Assembly (NCBI GenBank): GCA_016648135.1
Contig: JADDOH010001524.1
Location: forward strand, 1-64,000
Origin: Agrypnia vestita
Taxonomy: Eukaryota > Arthropoda > Insecta > Trichoptera > Phryganeidae
Length of the DNA stretch: 64,000 nt
Reading direction: 5' to 3'
Position 1 is the stretch's first letter. Each line of letters starts with the position of its first letter. Positions 31,001 through 46,000 of the stretch are shown here, in pieces. The position numbers and the translations under genes were made by a program. The notes beneath the pieces are model-generated. The model saw only the letters and a list, made by a program, of their open reading frames with translations, did not search any database and was not told the origin of the DNA.

Positions 31001-34000
31001 AATAATGATGCTAAAGGAGACCAGGTGAGTACGGAAAATGGCAGTTCTAGCTTCTCTTTGTATTCCATATAATTATTTTGACACTAGTAACCTTTTGTTT
31101 ATGAGTTTGAATACATTAATTTATCATGGAGACAGTAGATTTAAGAACTTATGATATTTTTCTATACATGTCATACTTTTGTATGTACAACTAAAATATA
31201 TATTCTGTGCTATTCTGAAAATAGCAATATCGGGATGTCAGATCTTTATCCCAACACTTAATAGATGGAAAAAAAAACGAGACGTTGGTATACGTCAGTG
31301 GTGTGGTCAAAGGGGAAAAGAAGTACATGACGGTTATCCATCAAACGTCAAATATAAATAGAGTTCAACAATATTTCTCTTTTCTATGGTCCAACGTGAC
31401 AATGACAATTTTGCCATAATTTTACATCAGGACGCTATGGGAGAAGAAATTAATAAGTGCATTTATGAAATAATCTTTTTTCAATAAGCTTTAAACAGCA
31501 TTAGTACTTATTTCATATAATTTATTCAAAACATAAGAATTGTGAGGTTACCTTTGCGGCGGAGGGCAGCTGTCAGACCAGACTGGAGAAATCGGACATC
31601 GCAAATAAAGTTTTTTATTACTTTAAAAGAGATACGTGAAAATATACAAATCTTATTTAAGTACAATGAATGCTGATGTATACCTGCATTTCGTTTATTT
31701 TCGTCTATTACATTATTATATATTAACACTTTTTGTGCGGAATGCCGCTCCTGGGTCACTAGTACGTGTAGCGGGCGAAAACCATCAGAATATGATTAAA
31801 AAAAACTTTAGAAAGAACGTTCTATTTTCCAAACCATTAGTTATTTTTTGATGAAATTTGGAATTCTCACTTACCACTTATCCTCGATATTGTATACTAT
31901 TTGGCCACAAATCGCCTAATTTTTTGTAAATATAATGAAGCAATCACATATGTCACGCATATTCTTGTATACCTGTTCCTTTCACTATGATATAAATTTA
32001 CACATAAAAAATATTTTTCTAATATTTAGATAAAGTATGATACGGTATATTTCAAAAATACAAATACTGAAATCCACTTGTTAAAGAATTATTATGGTGG
32101 ATGGCTCGCATACCCTCCTTATACGACACACTACACTTCAGCAAAATGTACCTTCACAATGAATTCCTTTTGATCTCTAAAATAGGGCATTCTCACTCTT
32201 TTATGTATCAATTATCAAGTATAAGACAGAGACAGATAGAATTTTACGATAATATACCTACATTAGTCGTAAAAAACATACTGCTTATCTACTCTTCATA
32301 CTTGCCACAAATTTATTCAGTAATCAAGTGATTTAGTTGAATTTCTTTATCAAAACTTAAAGCATGTATTGACATATCCCTTTTTATAAAATCATTAAAT
32401 TTAGTGTATGTTTGTTTAAATATTCATGTACAGACAACGTCTGGTAAGAGCTGTGCCTGATTATTTACTACATAATGGACATGAAGACAAAAGGGTACAG
32501 TGGACGTATATCGGGATTTTTTATAGATGTAGATGTAGCTTGGACCTTTACCAGATTGGTATACAACATTCGCATACACAAATTGGGTAGTTCTACCTTT
32601 CCCTTTTTTCCTTTAATGTACAGTCTGTTTAGAAGGTAGAACTACCCGTCCCGCATTCAGTGTTGTGATAAAGATCTGACATTCCAATATTGCTATTTTG
32701 AGATTATGTAATAATATTGTTAATATTAACTCTTGAAAAGACCAAGATCCACCGGAAGTTGTAGAACCAACAGTGATGATGATGAATAATATTGTAGCTG
32801 TATCTTCCTTCCGTTGTGGAATTAATCTGTTTTATAAATTGAGAAAATTGATTCATGACTCTCCACTAAAAATAATTAAGACATTATAAGAGAGACGTGT
32901 GTGTAGTAAATCATACATGTCTAGTATTTCATCCTTATTTACCAAACATTTCTAAATTCAATATCATCATCATCATCATTTTTGGCTCTACAATCCCTGG
33001 TGGATCTTGGCCTCCTCGAGAGTCTTCCTCCACTCATATCATTCTTGTGCCAGCTCTCTCCAGTTCTGAATCTCCAAGGCAGATATATCTTTGAGGACGC
33101 TGTCGCTCCATCTTAATTTGGCATTCCTAAGCTCCTTCGCCCTATTGGTCTTGATTTCACCAGGAACTTTGTGCTCAGGCATTCTCTCCACATGACCCAC
33201 CAACCGAAGTCTTCCCAATTCTACAAAAAAATATTTTAGTGCTTCAGATAACGTCTTTAAAATTTTCTTCTAGACGCATTTGCTCGACCTGGCTGTATTT
33301 ATTGTAGTTTTCTTCCGCAGACTTCAAAAGTAATGGCCTGTCACGAGTGTTCCTTCAGCTCGGATCACACGGAACAGTGGCACGCTCACCGCCTGCGACA
33401 TCGAGGGCTGCGACCTTACGCCTGCCCCTCGTGCCCCTTCCGAACGGATATCAAGGGCTCGCTCGTTACGCACGTACGTCGCCACTCTGACGCACGCCCG
33501 TACCCCTGCCCGCAGTGCTCCTACCGCACCAAGTTGCCGAGCAGTCTCACTCTTCACATGAAGGGCCACTGCGATTGGGACAAGGTAAGAATGTGACCTG
33601 CTATATCGCACCCCTAGTCTTAGATTACGACAAGTCAAAAAAAAAAAGTTAAGTTAAATGCAAACATTGATGTCGTTTATCTCTGTAACTGTCAACATTT
33701 TACCGAAAGTTTAAAGAATATTTTTTATTCGATATTGGATGACGAAGACTCCTCCGATGTTTTCGATACTAGCTACAAAACACCCTGTATACTCAGATAC
33801 AAATTCATCCATCTTGGATAGATTGCTCGCACTCGCATTAATATGTCATTTCAAGATTATTTTATCAGCAGACAGGCAGGACGTCAGAGGTCTCTACGGG
33901 TTCAGTGAGTAACATTGGTCACTAAAGTAATGTGACAATTCACAGTGCGCGACATGCCACGAGGACTTCCCCAATCTGCAAACGCTGCTCGACCATGTGA

Positions 34001-37000
34001 CTGCCGAGCACGGCGGACTCAAATTCTACTCCTGCATCACGTGCGGCAACTGTTACACTTCTACCACTGGACTTAATCGTCACTCCGACAAATGCAGGGA
34101 GTCGGATTCTGACGATGGAGACGAAGACAAATTGGATTCGGCTGATGTGTGAGTTCTTCTTTGGTATATAACTTATTTTGTTTATTGATTTATCATATTT
34201 ATCCTATTTTGATGCTTTGTCATTACTTAATATTTTTAGGTTGATGCGTAATTATCAGCCGTTTTTTAAAATTATATAGTAATATAACCAAAAACAAGCT
34301 GCACATTTTATGTAGAGGGTGTTTTTATAGAGGTCAATATGATAACGATACCACGATTTTCGAAATAAATTTGCACAATTTGCAAGCGCTGCTCTGGCAT
34401 AAGTATATTTGTGGTGAAATGGCAAATCAAACTGAGCACAAATCAGCTGTCAACTGTCAAATTGGATATCACTGAAAAAAGTATTGCCAATTTGAAAACC
34501 AAATCTCTGAAAAACATAAAATTATCTTTCCAATAAAGCCAAGGCCATGGCAATATCCACAATTTTTATGTGTTTTATTTCATTTTAAAAATGTTACATT
34601 TCATTTTCGTCTATACCCCAAAAAAACAGAGCATCAAAAAAAGTATCATCATTAAATTTAAAAAAAAATGGCAGATTACTATGAATCAACCTAGTAGAAA
34701 GAAGGTAGATTTTATGTTTATTTTTATGGAGAATTTAACAAGTTAATTTCTCTCTGTATCAGAGATGACAGCACTCAGCAGGATGACGAAGATGAGAAAC
34801 CGCTGACTGAAATCAAAATAGAACAAATCAAGGAGGAGCAGAGAGAGTTGGTAAGTCGATCATTATTGATTTTTTCTTACTTCGTCCTTGCTTTCTCAAT
34901 CCTGTTTGCTTGGGTGATAGGAATTGAGAAAGCGAGGAGGAGCGAAGAGTAGCAGACCCCAAGGTTGATTTTACTACACTTCACTGAATATACTTTTGTC
35001 TGTAGTTCCCAGATGTGGGCTCCAGCCATGGTCGTCGATGAATAAGGAGAAGGTTGCTTTATGGTCACCACCCGTTATGTAACGGGAAATCTCCAAAGTT
35101 GTGGAATGTTTGATGAATTTATTTACTCGATAAAACAATTGTTAACTTGTAATTACAAGTTATACATAATTACGATAATAAAGACAATGATAAAGACTCG
35201 ACGGAACAGGGCCTCCGGCCTACGCCTGGGATAGTTGAGAGACTGACATGCCCGTACAGGGCGTCAACTATTTTTATATGTTTTGGGAACAAATAACTCT
35301 CTTGAAGTCTGGCTGTATGCGTGTGCTGACTGTTGTGCCCTTATCTTGTCTACGTCGCGGATTCCGGTGACCGTCTGGCACGTGCACCTTGGTTTGACCT
35401 GCTGTCCGCTGAAGAAGTTGCGGCTTTACAATGTGCCTCTTGTATCACATGTCACTGGAGATCGCGCCTTGCTTACTATGTATGTGTTGATGGTCTGCGC
35501 AGGGCTGTGGCTGTGTATGGGGTAATCCGCATATATCCATATTGTTTATAGTCTTCTCCCATCTGTCTCAATAATCTCTTTCCTTTACATCTCACGTCAC
35601 GTACCATAAGAGTCAACATTCTGTTATTTTTTCAGGCATAGAGGTCACCCCAAAAGAATTTAGGCTATAAACATTTTAAACATCCAATCTTGTAATTCTC
35701 ATGTCGGATCCAGGTTTTATGCATCGAGTTTAAAACTGTTTAAAAATCTGGACATCATAATTTTTTATAATTTTTGCCAGATAATTATAAAATTATTCAT
35801 ATTACATATATAGTGTACATTAGTAAAAATGACTGACAATAATAAGGGAATATGTAATATTTTAATGTCAAATATAAGTGCAGAGAGGACAGTTCATGTT
35901 AATATTCTGAATTATGTAGATGTAGCCCGGCAAAAACATAAGTCATAAAATGGCTTAAATTGTTGGTAAGCATAAGTTAACTTCGTCAATTTAATAAAAT
36001 ATGTATTAATATGACCAAAAAAGAAATTATTATAAATTAGCCATTGTATTATTTTTATTTTTCTGTTATTATTGGTGATTCTGATGTGTGTTGACTGTTT
36101 AGGAATGTGCCCGCCAAGAGGGAAGCGAGGAGAGCGAGGATGAGCAAAACGGGACCACGAGGAACGTTTTCCAGTGCCCCATGTGCCCCTTCCGCACCCA
36201 GTTCCCCAAGAATTACCGGATACACAAGAAGACACATCTGCCGGCGGGCGGAGAGGGTGAACACAGGGTGAAACTATCATTCTATGAGTACATCTCACTT
36301 CCTCACTTCTGTACAGTGCCCTTGAAGCGCCCTTCACTTAAAAACAGCGCTATAAAAATTATCATAAACATATAATTTTTCTTTTTCCTCTACAAATAAT
36401 GGATTTCATTTCAAGATTGCAATAAAAAATTGGATAATATGCACTGATCGAGAATGTATTTAATCAAAGAAAGGTCATTTCTTCATGACTCATGTCCAAA
36501 GTTAATGTAGTGTGTGTGGAGGAGCACTTTCTGCACCATTTTGATATTTTGTAATGAGATATTTTTGTTTTTGATTGGAGGTTTTAAAGCAATATTCTTT
36601 TTATATGTATATGAGATTCTTCGGAATTGTTAACATTACACTAGAATACACCTTAAAATTATTTTATTTTTTAACTCCTTTTTAGATCTTGTAAATCGTA
36701 CCATGTAATCATTAATTCGCTAAATGATTTAGATTATGCAATTTTAATCTATTTCTAGTCTAATATAATATTTCTAATCTAATATAATAATTTCAATACA
36801 TAATCATTCATTCATAAGCTAGGAATATAAAATGTTTGCCTCAGCACAGGCATAGCCCAGCAAGACTGTATAAATACAAGTATGTATTATAATGTATGTA
36901 CAAATAAATAAATGAATGTATACAGGGTGACGCATTGTGGCACGTCACGTCCTCCTATCAAAAAGACAATTCAAAATTTATTTTCAACTACAAAAAATTC

Positions 37001-40000
37001 CACCACATCTCATCTTTCCACAATCTTCTTCATTGGCCTACAATCTGACAACGGCCATGTTTTACTCTACTTTATAATGTCCTTTTAAATCCTTACCCAC
37101 CTCAGTATTTGAAATCTAAATTCAACTTTCTATCTAATCATGGCCTTCCACTCCGTTCAGCTGACAGTACTTCACTGTCCATTCCCATTCATAATCCTCA
37201 TTAAAAGCGCAGTCGGCCAGGCTGTGGAATCTACGCCAGACATCACATCATCACAGACCATAACTACATATCTTCAAAAGAGAACCAGAGTAATTTTACT
37301 ATTCTCAAAACTTTGTTTAACCCTTCCATGGCCCCATTCATCATTGCATCCTACTCGTCTCGTTATCGTGGAGATAGTTTTGTTACTGTTAATATATTCA
37401 TTTCAATTGTTCAACTAAATTGTGTGGTTGGTTGGAAGAAATTGCCAACTGGCAATAAACAACAATAAACATTGTAATAATGCGTATACAAAAAGTAAAT
37501 AAATAAATTAAATATAGGAGTCTGTTTTGCTACACATATCATGATTCTAAGAGTGCAAGGGTTTATTATTCTGAAATGACAATGTATCTATTAACTATCT
37601 GTCATTGTAATTCATTAATTATAATATCATTTCCTGTATCAGTGTCTGATGTGCGAAGCAGACTTCTGCGACCAGCGCGATTTGCAGGAGCATGTGACGG
37701 TGGCTCACAAGCGCGCCGACAGCTATCCATGCTTCAAGTGCGGCGCCTTCTTTAAATGGCGCAGCGGGCTCATGAGGCATGCCAAGGGCTGCCACGCCAG
37801 ACCTAATCGGACGGGAAGGGACGAAGATCCAACAGATCCGTAAGTGAGCTTCGCTATGAGAGAGGGGTGTCTCCCAACAATGACCAGTATTCTGTTTAAT
37901 CATCAGGTGTCTTATTTCCCCAAATGTTGATTGGGTGTTCCCCGTTGTGCTATCGTGGGACATATAAAAGTAAACCTTGGTTGCCTTGTTTACTGTTATG
38001 ACTCTGGGTGAACTATGCAAAATTTTATGACAAAAAATAGTCTTGATTTTTCTGATGGTCTGATGAATTTTAGTTGATGGTCTCAAATTTTAATAAATAT
38101 TTAGTTGCATTGTATTTATATAATATATGTATATTGGCAATGGAAGACGTAAATTCAATTACTCAAATATACTTGATCATAGGTCACAGCTAAAATGAAT
38201 TTAAAAGTTGTTAATTAATCCTACTCAAAGAGAAAATCCTTTGATTTCTATTATTTGGAAGAAAAAAAATTGTGTTTCTTATTTTCAAAGTTCCCTTATA
38301 AAAATGTAATCTAGTTACAAGTTAATGTAGGCATAATAATAATGTACATCTCAAAATTGCTTGATGAAAATATTTGTTTGTCTAGTCTTAGAGTTTGATA
38401 TTTAAAAAATTTCCTTCTTATGTCTCATTTTATAAAATATTACATTCAAAATACAAATCATAGTGCGCGCACAGTAAGATATTATTTGATTTCTTTCTGA
38501 GAATTGAAACTTTGAATAAAATTATTTCAGAATGCTATTTTTTGGCATACCATAGTCGTTATGCAACACTTCTTCCACTGAGTCCGCTGAACAACACTTT
38601 TTAATATTTGATTTGAATGGTTGACTTTTCAATGGTTTGATTTGAATGGTTGAATTACATTGAAATTAATTTTATTTGAATGAAAAAATTAAAGTTTTTC
38701 GTCTGTGTAGGCTCTCCACCGAGTCGGCTGTTATCCCAGCAATGCACGTGAAAGATGAAGCCGCTAAACTGAAGCATGAATGCCGGGTAAGATGGTTATA
38801 CAATTCGGACATTAGGAATCAATCAATGGACTCTTTGATTCTCCGTCAGTTTTTAATATTCCTGTGTAATTTTTGATATCATTGAATAACATTTTTGTTT
38901 TGTTTTAAAAAAAAAAATAGAAATGTGAACAGGAATACATGTAATATCAATATTATAACTTTGTTCAAACTAAAATAAATGCTTGCTTGAAAATAGGAAT
39001 AACTTGCTGGTCTTCAGGAATGGGGTTCGAACCACCCACCTACAGATCGACAGGCAAGAGTCTTAACCACTAGACCAACAAGATGTTGACTCTTTTATTG
39101 ATTTAGAGCTGTTTAGAGCTTTTATCTTCTTTTCCGTCTTTAACAATCATGTACCGGGGAATGTCGCATGTCAGTCACGGAGGAAGAGCTCCACGGATAT
39201 AGACACGAAGTGTGCATCTTATTTTTTTTCAAAAATGTTACAGTAAAATAATAGTTTAATATATATTTTAATAAGTGTCCATAAAAAAGTAATCAATCAT
39301 CTTTTTGTAAAAAATTTCTGCCAAATTTAAAATGCTTTGATTTAAATTCAATATAATAATAGTAATAGCCTTTTAAATGCCAAGGGTTTAGAAAAATTAT
39401 TAACACTAGAGTTAGTAACAGGTTCCAGTACAATACTCTAAAATTTAATTGTCTATAAAATTCTGGGAGCTATCATCTGTGCCCAGCAGATTGACTTTAA
39501 ATATACAACATTGAAAATCGTGTTTAATCCTATCCTTGTAAAGTGGAAAAGTGAGTAATCACGCATATGATTTGGCATGTGAACACACTTGGTGTTTAAA
39601 GAGCTAGTAAGGAGGAAAGTATAAATACGTTTCTTGCTTTTGGCAGAGTATAAATTAACGCACCTTTCTAATACTAAATACTAGGGGCGTGCAGTGAGAA
39701 TAAGAAGCATAACTATTTCCTAAGCATATATTTTGAAAAGAAACCCAAATAAGAGATATATCGTAATATTCCTATCACAATAATTAACATATTATTCACA
39801 TTTTAATAAATCATAATATTCTGCAGATAAATATATAATTTATATATTTTTTCCAAGTATATGTTCAAATAAAAGTCTTCTCGTTCTCACTGCACGCCCC
39901 TGCTAAATGCAGTCGCTAAGTTCCTCTAATTAATTTTCAGAAATGCGGTGTCACCTTTGAAAAGAAATGCGCCCTAGACCAGCACGAGCGAAGGCACGTG

Positions 40001-43000
40001 AGCCCGGGCGTGTTTGCTTGCCCGCACTGCCCTCGTCGGTCACTCACGCTGGAGCTGGCACGCGCGCACCGCGCTACGCACGCCAATCTTTATTCGTGCG
40101 CGCACTGTCACTACCAGACCAGGTTTCCCGCCAGCCTGGAGAAGCATGCGCGACGACACGCGGGCCGAAAGCAGGTCAAGGTGAGAGCGGTTGGTTCAAA
40201 CTATGATCGATAGAGGTTTGCGGCAGAGTTTGAAAACTTATTAGTGACTACTAAATATAAATTGCAGGAGTTTATTAATTAATTTAAAACTATTAAAAAA
40301 TGACAGAAAAATTACTAGTAATTACTTGTAATTTAGAATTACTAGTAATGTTTAGGACTTCTGCTTACAATCCCATTGGTCGCCTAGATATAAATCTTTT
40401 TAGATCTAAACCTAAAATTACTTTATACTGGAGGTGTTGTTTTAAAATTTACATGTCACCTTAAATAAGAATTATATAAATATTGTCCCCAATGAAATAT
40501 TACCTTCATACATCCAACAAACAAAAAAAACATATTTTATCAACTTTTTACCACTCAGGAGTATGTAGAGAAGAAATAATAACACACTTCTGCCTAGACA
40601 CAACTCTTCCTCGTCCACATTCCTACAGCTTCTCTCGCACGTTCATTGATTGTGCAGGTTTACCTGGCCATGAAAAATCTTCAGCAAATGACTCCTATTT
40701 CTGGAGTATCTTTCTGTCCATTCTATCCTCATTCATTTCAATACCACCTAAGTGACCCTTTTTTTAATCATATTTATCAGTCCATGATCAGGTCTACATT
40801 CCTACAGTAATACATTTATTAATAGATGTTATTACAAATGGATTTAGAAGTGATTTTATTACCTTCATATTTAAATTAATTTTGCAGTATACCTACGTAT
40901 TTAAATTAATTTTACAGTGTTAATGTTTTACAGTGCAGTATGTGCGACAAGAGCTACCTGAGCAAGGATGGTCTGCGCTACCACGTGGCCACCACGCATA
41001 AGGAACAACGGCGCTACCCTTGCAAGAAGTGCGGCAAGGTGTACCTGAGCACCAGCGGCCGCCACTACCACATGGCCATCTGCAAGGCCAGGTCTTCTGA
41101 TGACAGGTGGGTCCTGCGTTTTGTGTGAGATTATATTTGACATGGGATGAATGAGGTATTGATTCAAGAGGAGAGGTATCGAAAAGTTATATGATGCGCT
41201 TTAATAAAAAAAATTCATTCATATTTAAACAAAGAAAGTTTTATATACTTTTCCATTTACAGTAGACTCTTGATTATCCGGGATGGATGGTAAAAAAATC
41301 CCGGATAATCGATTTCACAATCCAAAAACATTGAAAAATTTATCAAAAAAATATTGAAGAAATTAAAAAATTACACACTTTGCCCGCTTAATGTCTGTTA
41401 ACGTTTACGCTAGGGATGGGTCGTCGACGTATTTACCGTCGACGAAACGAGACCGTCCACGTCCATCCATCGACGAGACGATCAACTAGTTGAATTCGTC
41501 AACTAGTTGACGCGTCAACTTCGTTACGCGGACGTCGCGGACGTTCTATCTAAACATCGGGACGATGGTCAACTGTCTACGGTTCAACGCGACGCTTCTC
41601 GACGGCTCAACCGTTGGCTATTTTTATGACGTTAATTTTTAAAATTTAAAGAAGTTCGAAGGAATATAGTTTAGGGGAAAGTAAAACCGCTACTTGTGCT
41701 TATTTGTAAAAAGAAATATTTTATTATTTATTTGTTTACGCAAATTATAGGCTTTTACAAATTGTTTTATACACTTCTTTTTATATATAACACATATACA
41801 CAGCAATATCAGGTGTTAGCAGTAAAATATAAATATAAACTACATATATAAGCAGTGAAAGTATTGGGTATAAGCATTAAAATGTGAGTAAATAAAATGG
41901 AAGGAAACAATGATTTTGCGTAATAAAGGCACCAGTTATGAGGTGCGGTAAAAAATACTTTACATTTATTTATTATCTATAAGTTTATAAAAAATACATA
42001 ATTTAAAAATACTTTACATTTGAGATGTTATCTAGGAATTTATTGAAGAATACATCTTTCAAAGTCAGGCTTTCACTTTGTGGTGACATTATTAATAAAT
42101 AAATATATCTGTATTATTTGTCAACTTTAGTTTAAGGCTCAATCTGAGAAAAGGAACATTGTTCCCGAAACATGTAAAAACCAATAAAAAGTGGTGTAAA
42201 CAAAATTATAATCGATTTATTTTTTTATCTATAAAGTTGAAAATAGGGAATTTTTAATAAAAATTAATTAAACCTAAATTCAAGATTATATTACATATAT
42301 AATAATTAATGTTGGACTCCTGAATAAGGACCATAGTTAGGTATAGAAAATTTTATTCCCTACAAGTTATATCATTTATATGCTAAAGTTGAAAAGTAAG
42401 AAAATAACACAATAATTAAATTTTAGCATCCCTTTTCAGGTAGATATAAGAAGTCGAGATCGATCGAATAAATATTGATTTTAGAAAAATATCTAGCCGG
42501 CCTGTTAATTAATAATAGTTCAATAAAAAATAAAATAATTAAACAGAATTGTTTTATTTTATACAGCGTAAAATTGGGAATTCACCGAATCGTCGCACGT
42601 GACATCACAAAAAATCAAGTAAAAAAATAATAGATAATAGCTTATTAAGCCTATCTCGCCCTACGCATGTATTCAAATTTCAAATCTCTGGTCATAGTTC
42701 GTGTACACAGATCTGCACTCTATGGTAGTGCACTTTAGAGTTGAAATTAAATTACCCGTCGAGCCGTCTATGACGTCTATGGCATCTACAAGTCGACAGC
42801 GAGAGATGAGAGAGAAATAAACGGAGACGTTTTGTCTTGCTCTCGCTCGTTGCTTTGCATTGCGTTAATCTCGAATCGTCCACCGACCACGGTGTCCGCT
42901 GTCCACCGTCTACGAATTCAACTAGTCCATGCGATAAACGTAAACGGTCGACGCGTCGATGCAACGTCAACGGTTGATTTCAACTAGTCCGTCCATTCAA

Positions 43001-46000
43001 CGCCCATCCCTAGTTTACGCCCATGAAAAATGCTGCCGGGATGTTTCAGTGTATATAAAACTATTTTGCCGTTACTTTTTTGGTAAATTTGCTCCAATAT
43101 AAGATTTACGGTTTTTATAAATGCTTGAAACGTGATAAATTCTCATGCAGCTAGATTATCACTGCTTAATTTTTTTTCTTGGACGACACTTTGTAATATA
43201 CCATACCTCTTTTTAAACCATGTTTGTCGTCCAGAAGACGCGCTAAAATCACCCTGCAAATTCAAAAACTATTTTGCATTGGCTGCACAAATATAGTAAA
43301 AACTGTGACACCCCTGACAGTTGATGGCAGTAATTACATCATTATAAATGACACGCTATTTTGTAGAGTGAAAATGACAACTGGATGTAACTAACCTTCA
43401 TAAGTCACTAAAACAAAATAAATAATAAACATAAAATAAGTGTTTTGAGAAATCAGTTTTCGGACAGCCATTTTTTTTTGACTCAGTGCTTGTTTGGCCA
43501 TTATGAACAATGTGGAATATTTTTGTTAAAATTTTTTTATTGCTTTCGAAATTCACCCCGGATAATTAGAACTCTGCTGTATTTACTAATTTATGACGCT
43601 ATATAGTATACGATAATACACATTTCTTCTAAGTTTGAATGTTCAATAAATTTTCTTTATCTTGATTTTAGGGGTAAGAAAAGCTCCATGTCAAGGAGCA
43701 TACAAGGCAAGGAAAATTCCTTATCAAAAAGTGTCCAAAGTAAGGACTCCTCCTTATCAAAGAGCAAGGAGCTTATCCCGAGGATGGGGCGTGTTAAAGA
43801 CAGCACTGCACCGCGACCACCCAAAAGAAAAAAGGCCAAACCAGGCCCGCAGAAGTTCATGTGTGAGGTTAGTATATTTTAGTTGTGCAGTAGAAAGAGG
43901 AAGCGTTGTATTCATTAACTGTTTCTAGTATCTGACAGAGATATTATATAATCAGCTATTACGTGGTTATTAATTTTTAATTAAATTAAACACAAATTTA
44001 CTTGGTTCAAACATTGTTGGTAACACCAACCGGTATCGAAACCATCTTTATATTTTTTAGGAACATGTTTTTGTGTGTTTTAAGTGTTTTTTAAATTATA
44101 TCTACATACATATTTTAAAAAAATATTTTAATTTGAATGTATATTTCTTAATTGGGGACTTGATATAGTTTCACTCATAATGATATATTTCTTTAACTTT
44201 ATGTTCTTTTTATATAAATATTTAATCAACTTCTTATTACTTTATAAACATGTTCTTTGACTTTACTTAAAAATATGCAAATTGACAACAACGTTTTTTG
44301 ACGTTCGGCGGGAGGACATTTCTGTTTCTTGTGATGGATAAACAGATCGACGGCTAATATCGTAACCCACAAAGCGACGATTTTGAGTTTTTTGTGTATT
44401 TCATATATTTTTAATTATATAATAATAATATATATTTTATTCCTAGAACGAAAAATTTTTTTTTTTATAATAATAAAACGTTATTTATTGCAAAATATTT
44501 ATTTTTCTTTCTTGGAATTAAAGATATAATTAAATACACATGTGTTTACACAAAAAACTCAAAATCGTCGATTTGTGGGTTACGATATTATACGTAGGAG
44601 CCGTCAAGATATAAATTGAACTATTACAATTGACCGCAATGGTTTTACCATATATGGATCCATATATGTAATACTGGAGTATTACATATATGGATTTTAC
44701 CCAATTCTGATTTACTGTATAAAATAATACCCCAAAAAGTCAACAGGTGGCAGCGCCATCCAGTAAGGACCACAGATATTAAAAAAAACAACCTGTATAG
44801 TCCGTCTAACTTATCTGAAGAATGGCCAAATTTGGAACTAACGACGCCATATTGGATTATCGACAGCTGACAGACCTTTGACAGACTTTGTTTACAGAGG
44901 GGTTCACGACTGTTTCGATAGTTTTTTAAGAAAATTTTAGATTGTCACCATGCCAAAAACCATTAAAAGCGGTGTTCGGGAAATATTATTGAAAATGCAC
45001 ACGTTTTTTGAAGAGAAACAACTTCTAAAAGCCCCAATTATACCGTTTGATTTTGTTCATAGACTTATTGCCGCCACTTCAGGTTAGTGCTGCCATGCAG
45101 TTATAATGATTTTCCCATACTTAGTTTTTTATTTTACTATTATACAATTTCTTCAGGTATTTCTGAATCGGCAATTTACAAAATAGTTAAAGAAGGTAAA
45201 GTGGCCGTGGAAATGGGCATTAAAATATCTACACCCGGAAAAAAAAGAACAAGGATAAGTGGAAAAATTGAATTAGAAGCCGTAAGATGAGAAAAGTTTT
45301 AGAACATATTTTATTCGATAATTTTTTACATAGAATTTTTATTATTTATACTTTTTATTACATAAATTCATTAACGAGTTCATTTGTATAAACATCTTTT
45401 TTCAAAAATAAACTTTTTTATTTATGCACATTAAAGACTGGTTGCATCAACTTACTTTATAGCAATAGTTCATTTAAAGCATAGATTTTTACGAGAGCGA
45501 GTTGTTTGATCGGTGCAAAATATCTATGCTTTGAACGAAAGATTTACTATAAACCAAGTTGATACAACGGCCCTAAACCGATTGATATCCTTAGGTGTTA
45601 AACATGTGGTCATGATCATTAGGTATGAGAAACCGAATAAAACCGGCGCCACACTGCGCGGATCTTCCGCCGCGTCTCTTCTGTCGTGGAACATCGCTAC
45701 ATTTCTTTCCATACAATATGCGCTTATTAAACACACTACGCGGATGAACGGTCGATCTATTTGCTTTGCCGATTTGGCGCAACGGTAAAAACGCGGCGGA
45801 AGATCTGCGTAATGTGGCGCCGGCCTAAAAGAATTATTATTGTTTGATTTTTTTCTCGAAAATTGTATTTTTCTTTGATTTTTAAAAAACGCCATTTTGT
45901 GACATGTATTTTACGAATGTATATTTTGATAAATTTATTTGTACGTTAGTTTACATTTTTTTGTTTTTTATCGTGTCGTATACTGCTTAATAACTTGCTT

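Larger units (their letters stand above)
31025..33320 (+). other. Gene C intron 2, with LINE ends and an inverted pair
   Basis: It contains the RTE-like fragments at 32733-32788 and 32962-33225, and an inverted repeat pair (31206-31264 and 32651-32708). No coding sequence was recognised in between. Confidence 0.6.
38787..39940 (+). other. Gene C intron 8, with SINE and hAT-type MITE
   Basis: It contains a tRNA-like SINE head (39016-39095), a dispersed repeat (39144-39330) resembling 59578-59760, and a MITE ending 38 bp before exon 9. Confidence 0.6.

Noticed and set aside
35078..35560. Possible minus-strand LTR in gene C intron 5
   Set aside because: A reversed TATA-like box and AATAAA are present, but no matching termini or target duplication could be found.
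45513..45895. Overlapping frames on both strands of 91 and 123 codons
   Set aside because: They lie across two palindromic MITEs and result from their GC-rich inverted arms.
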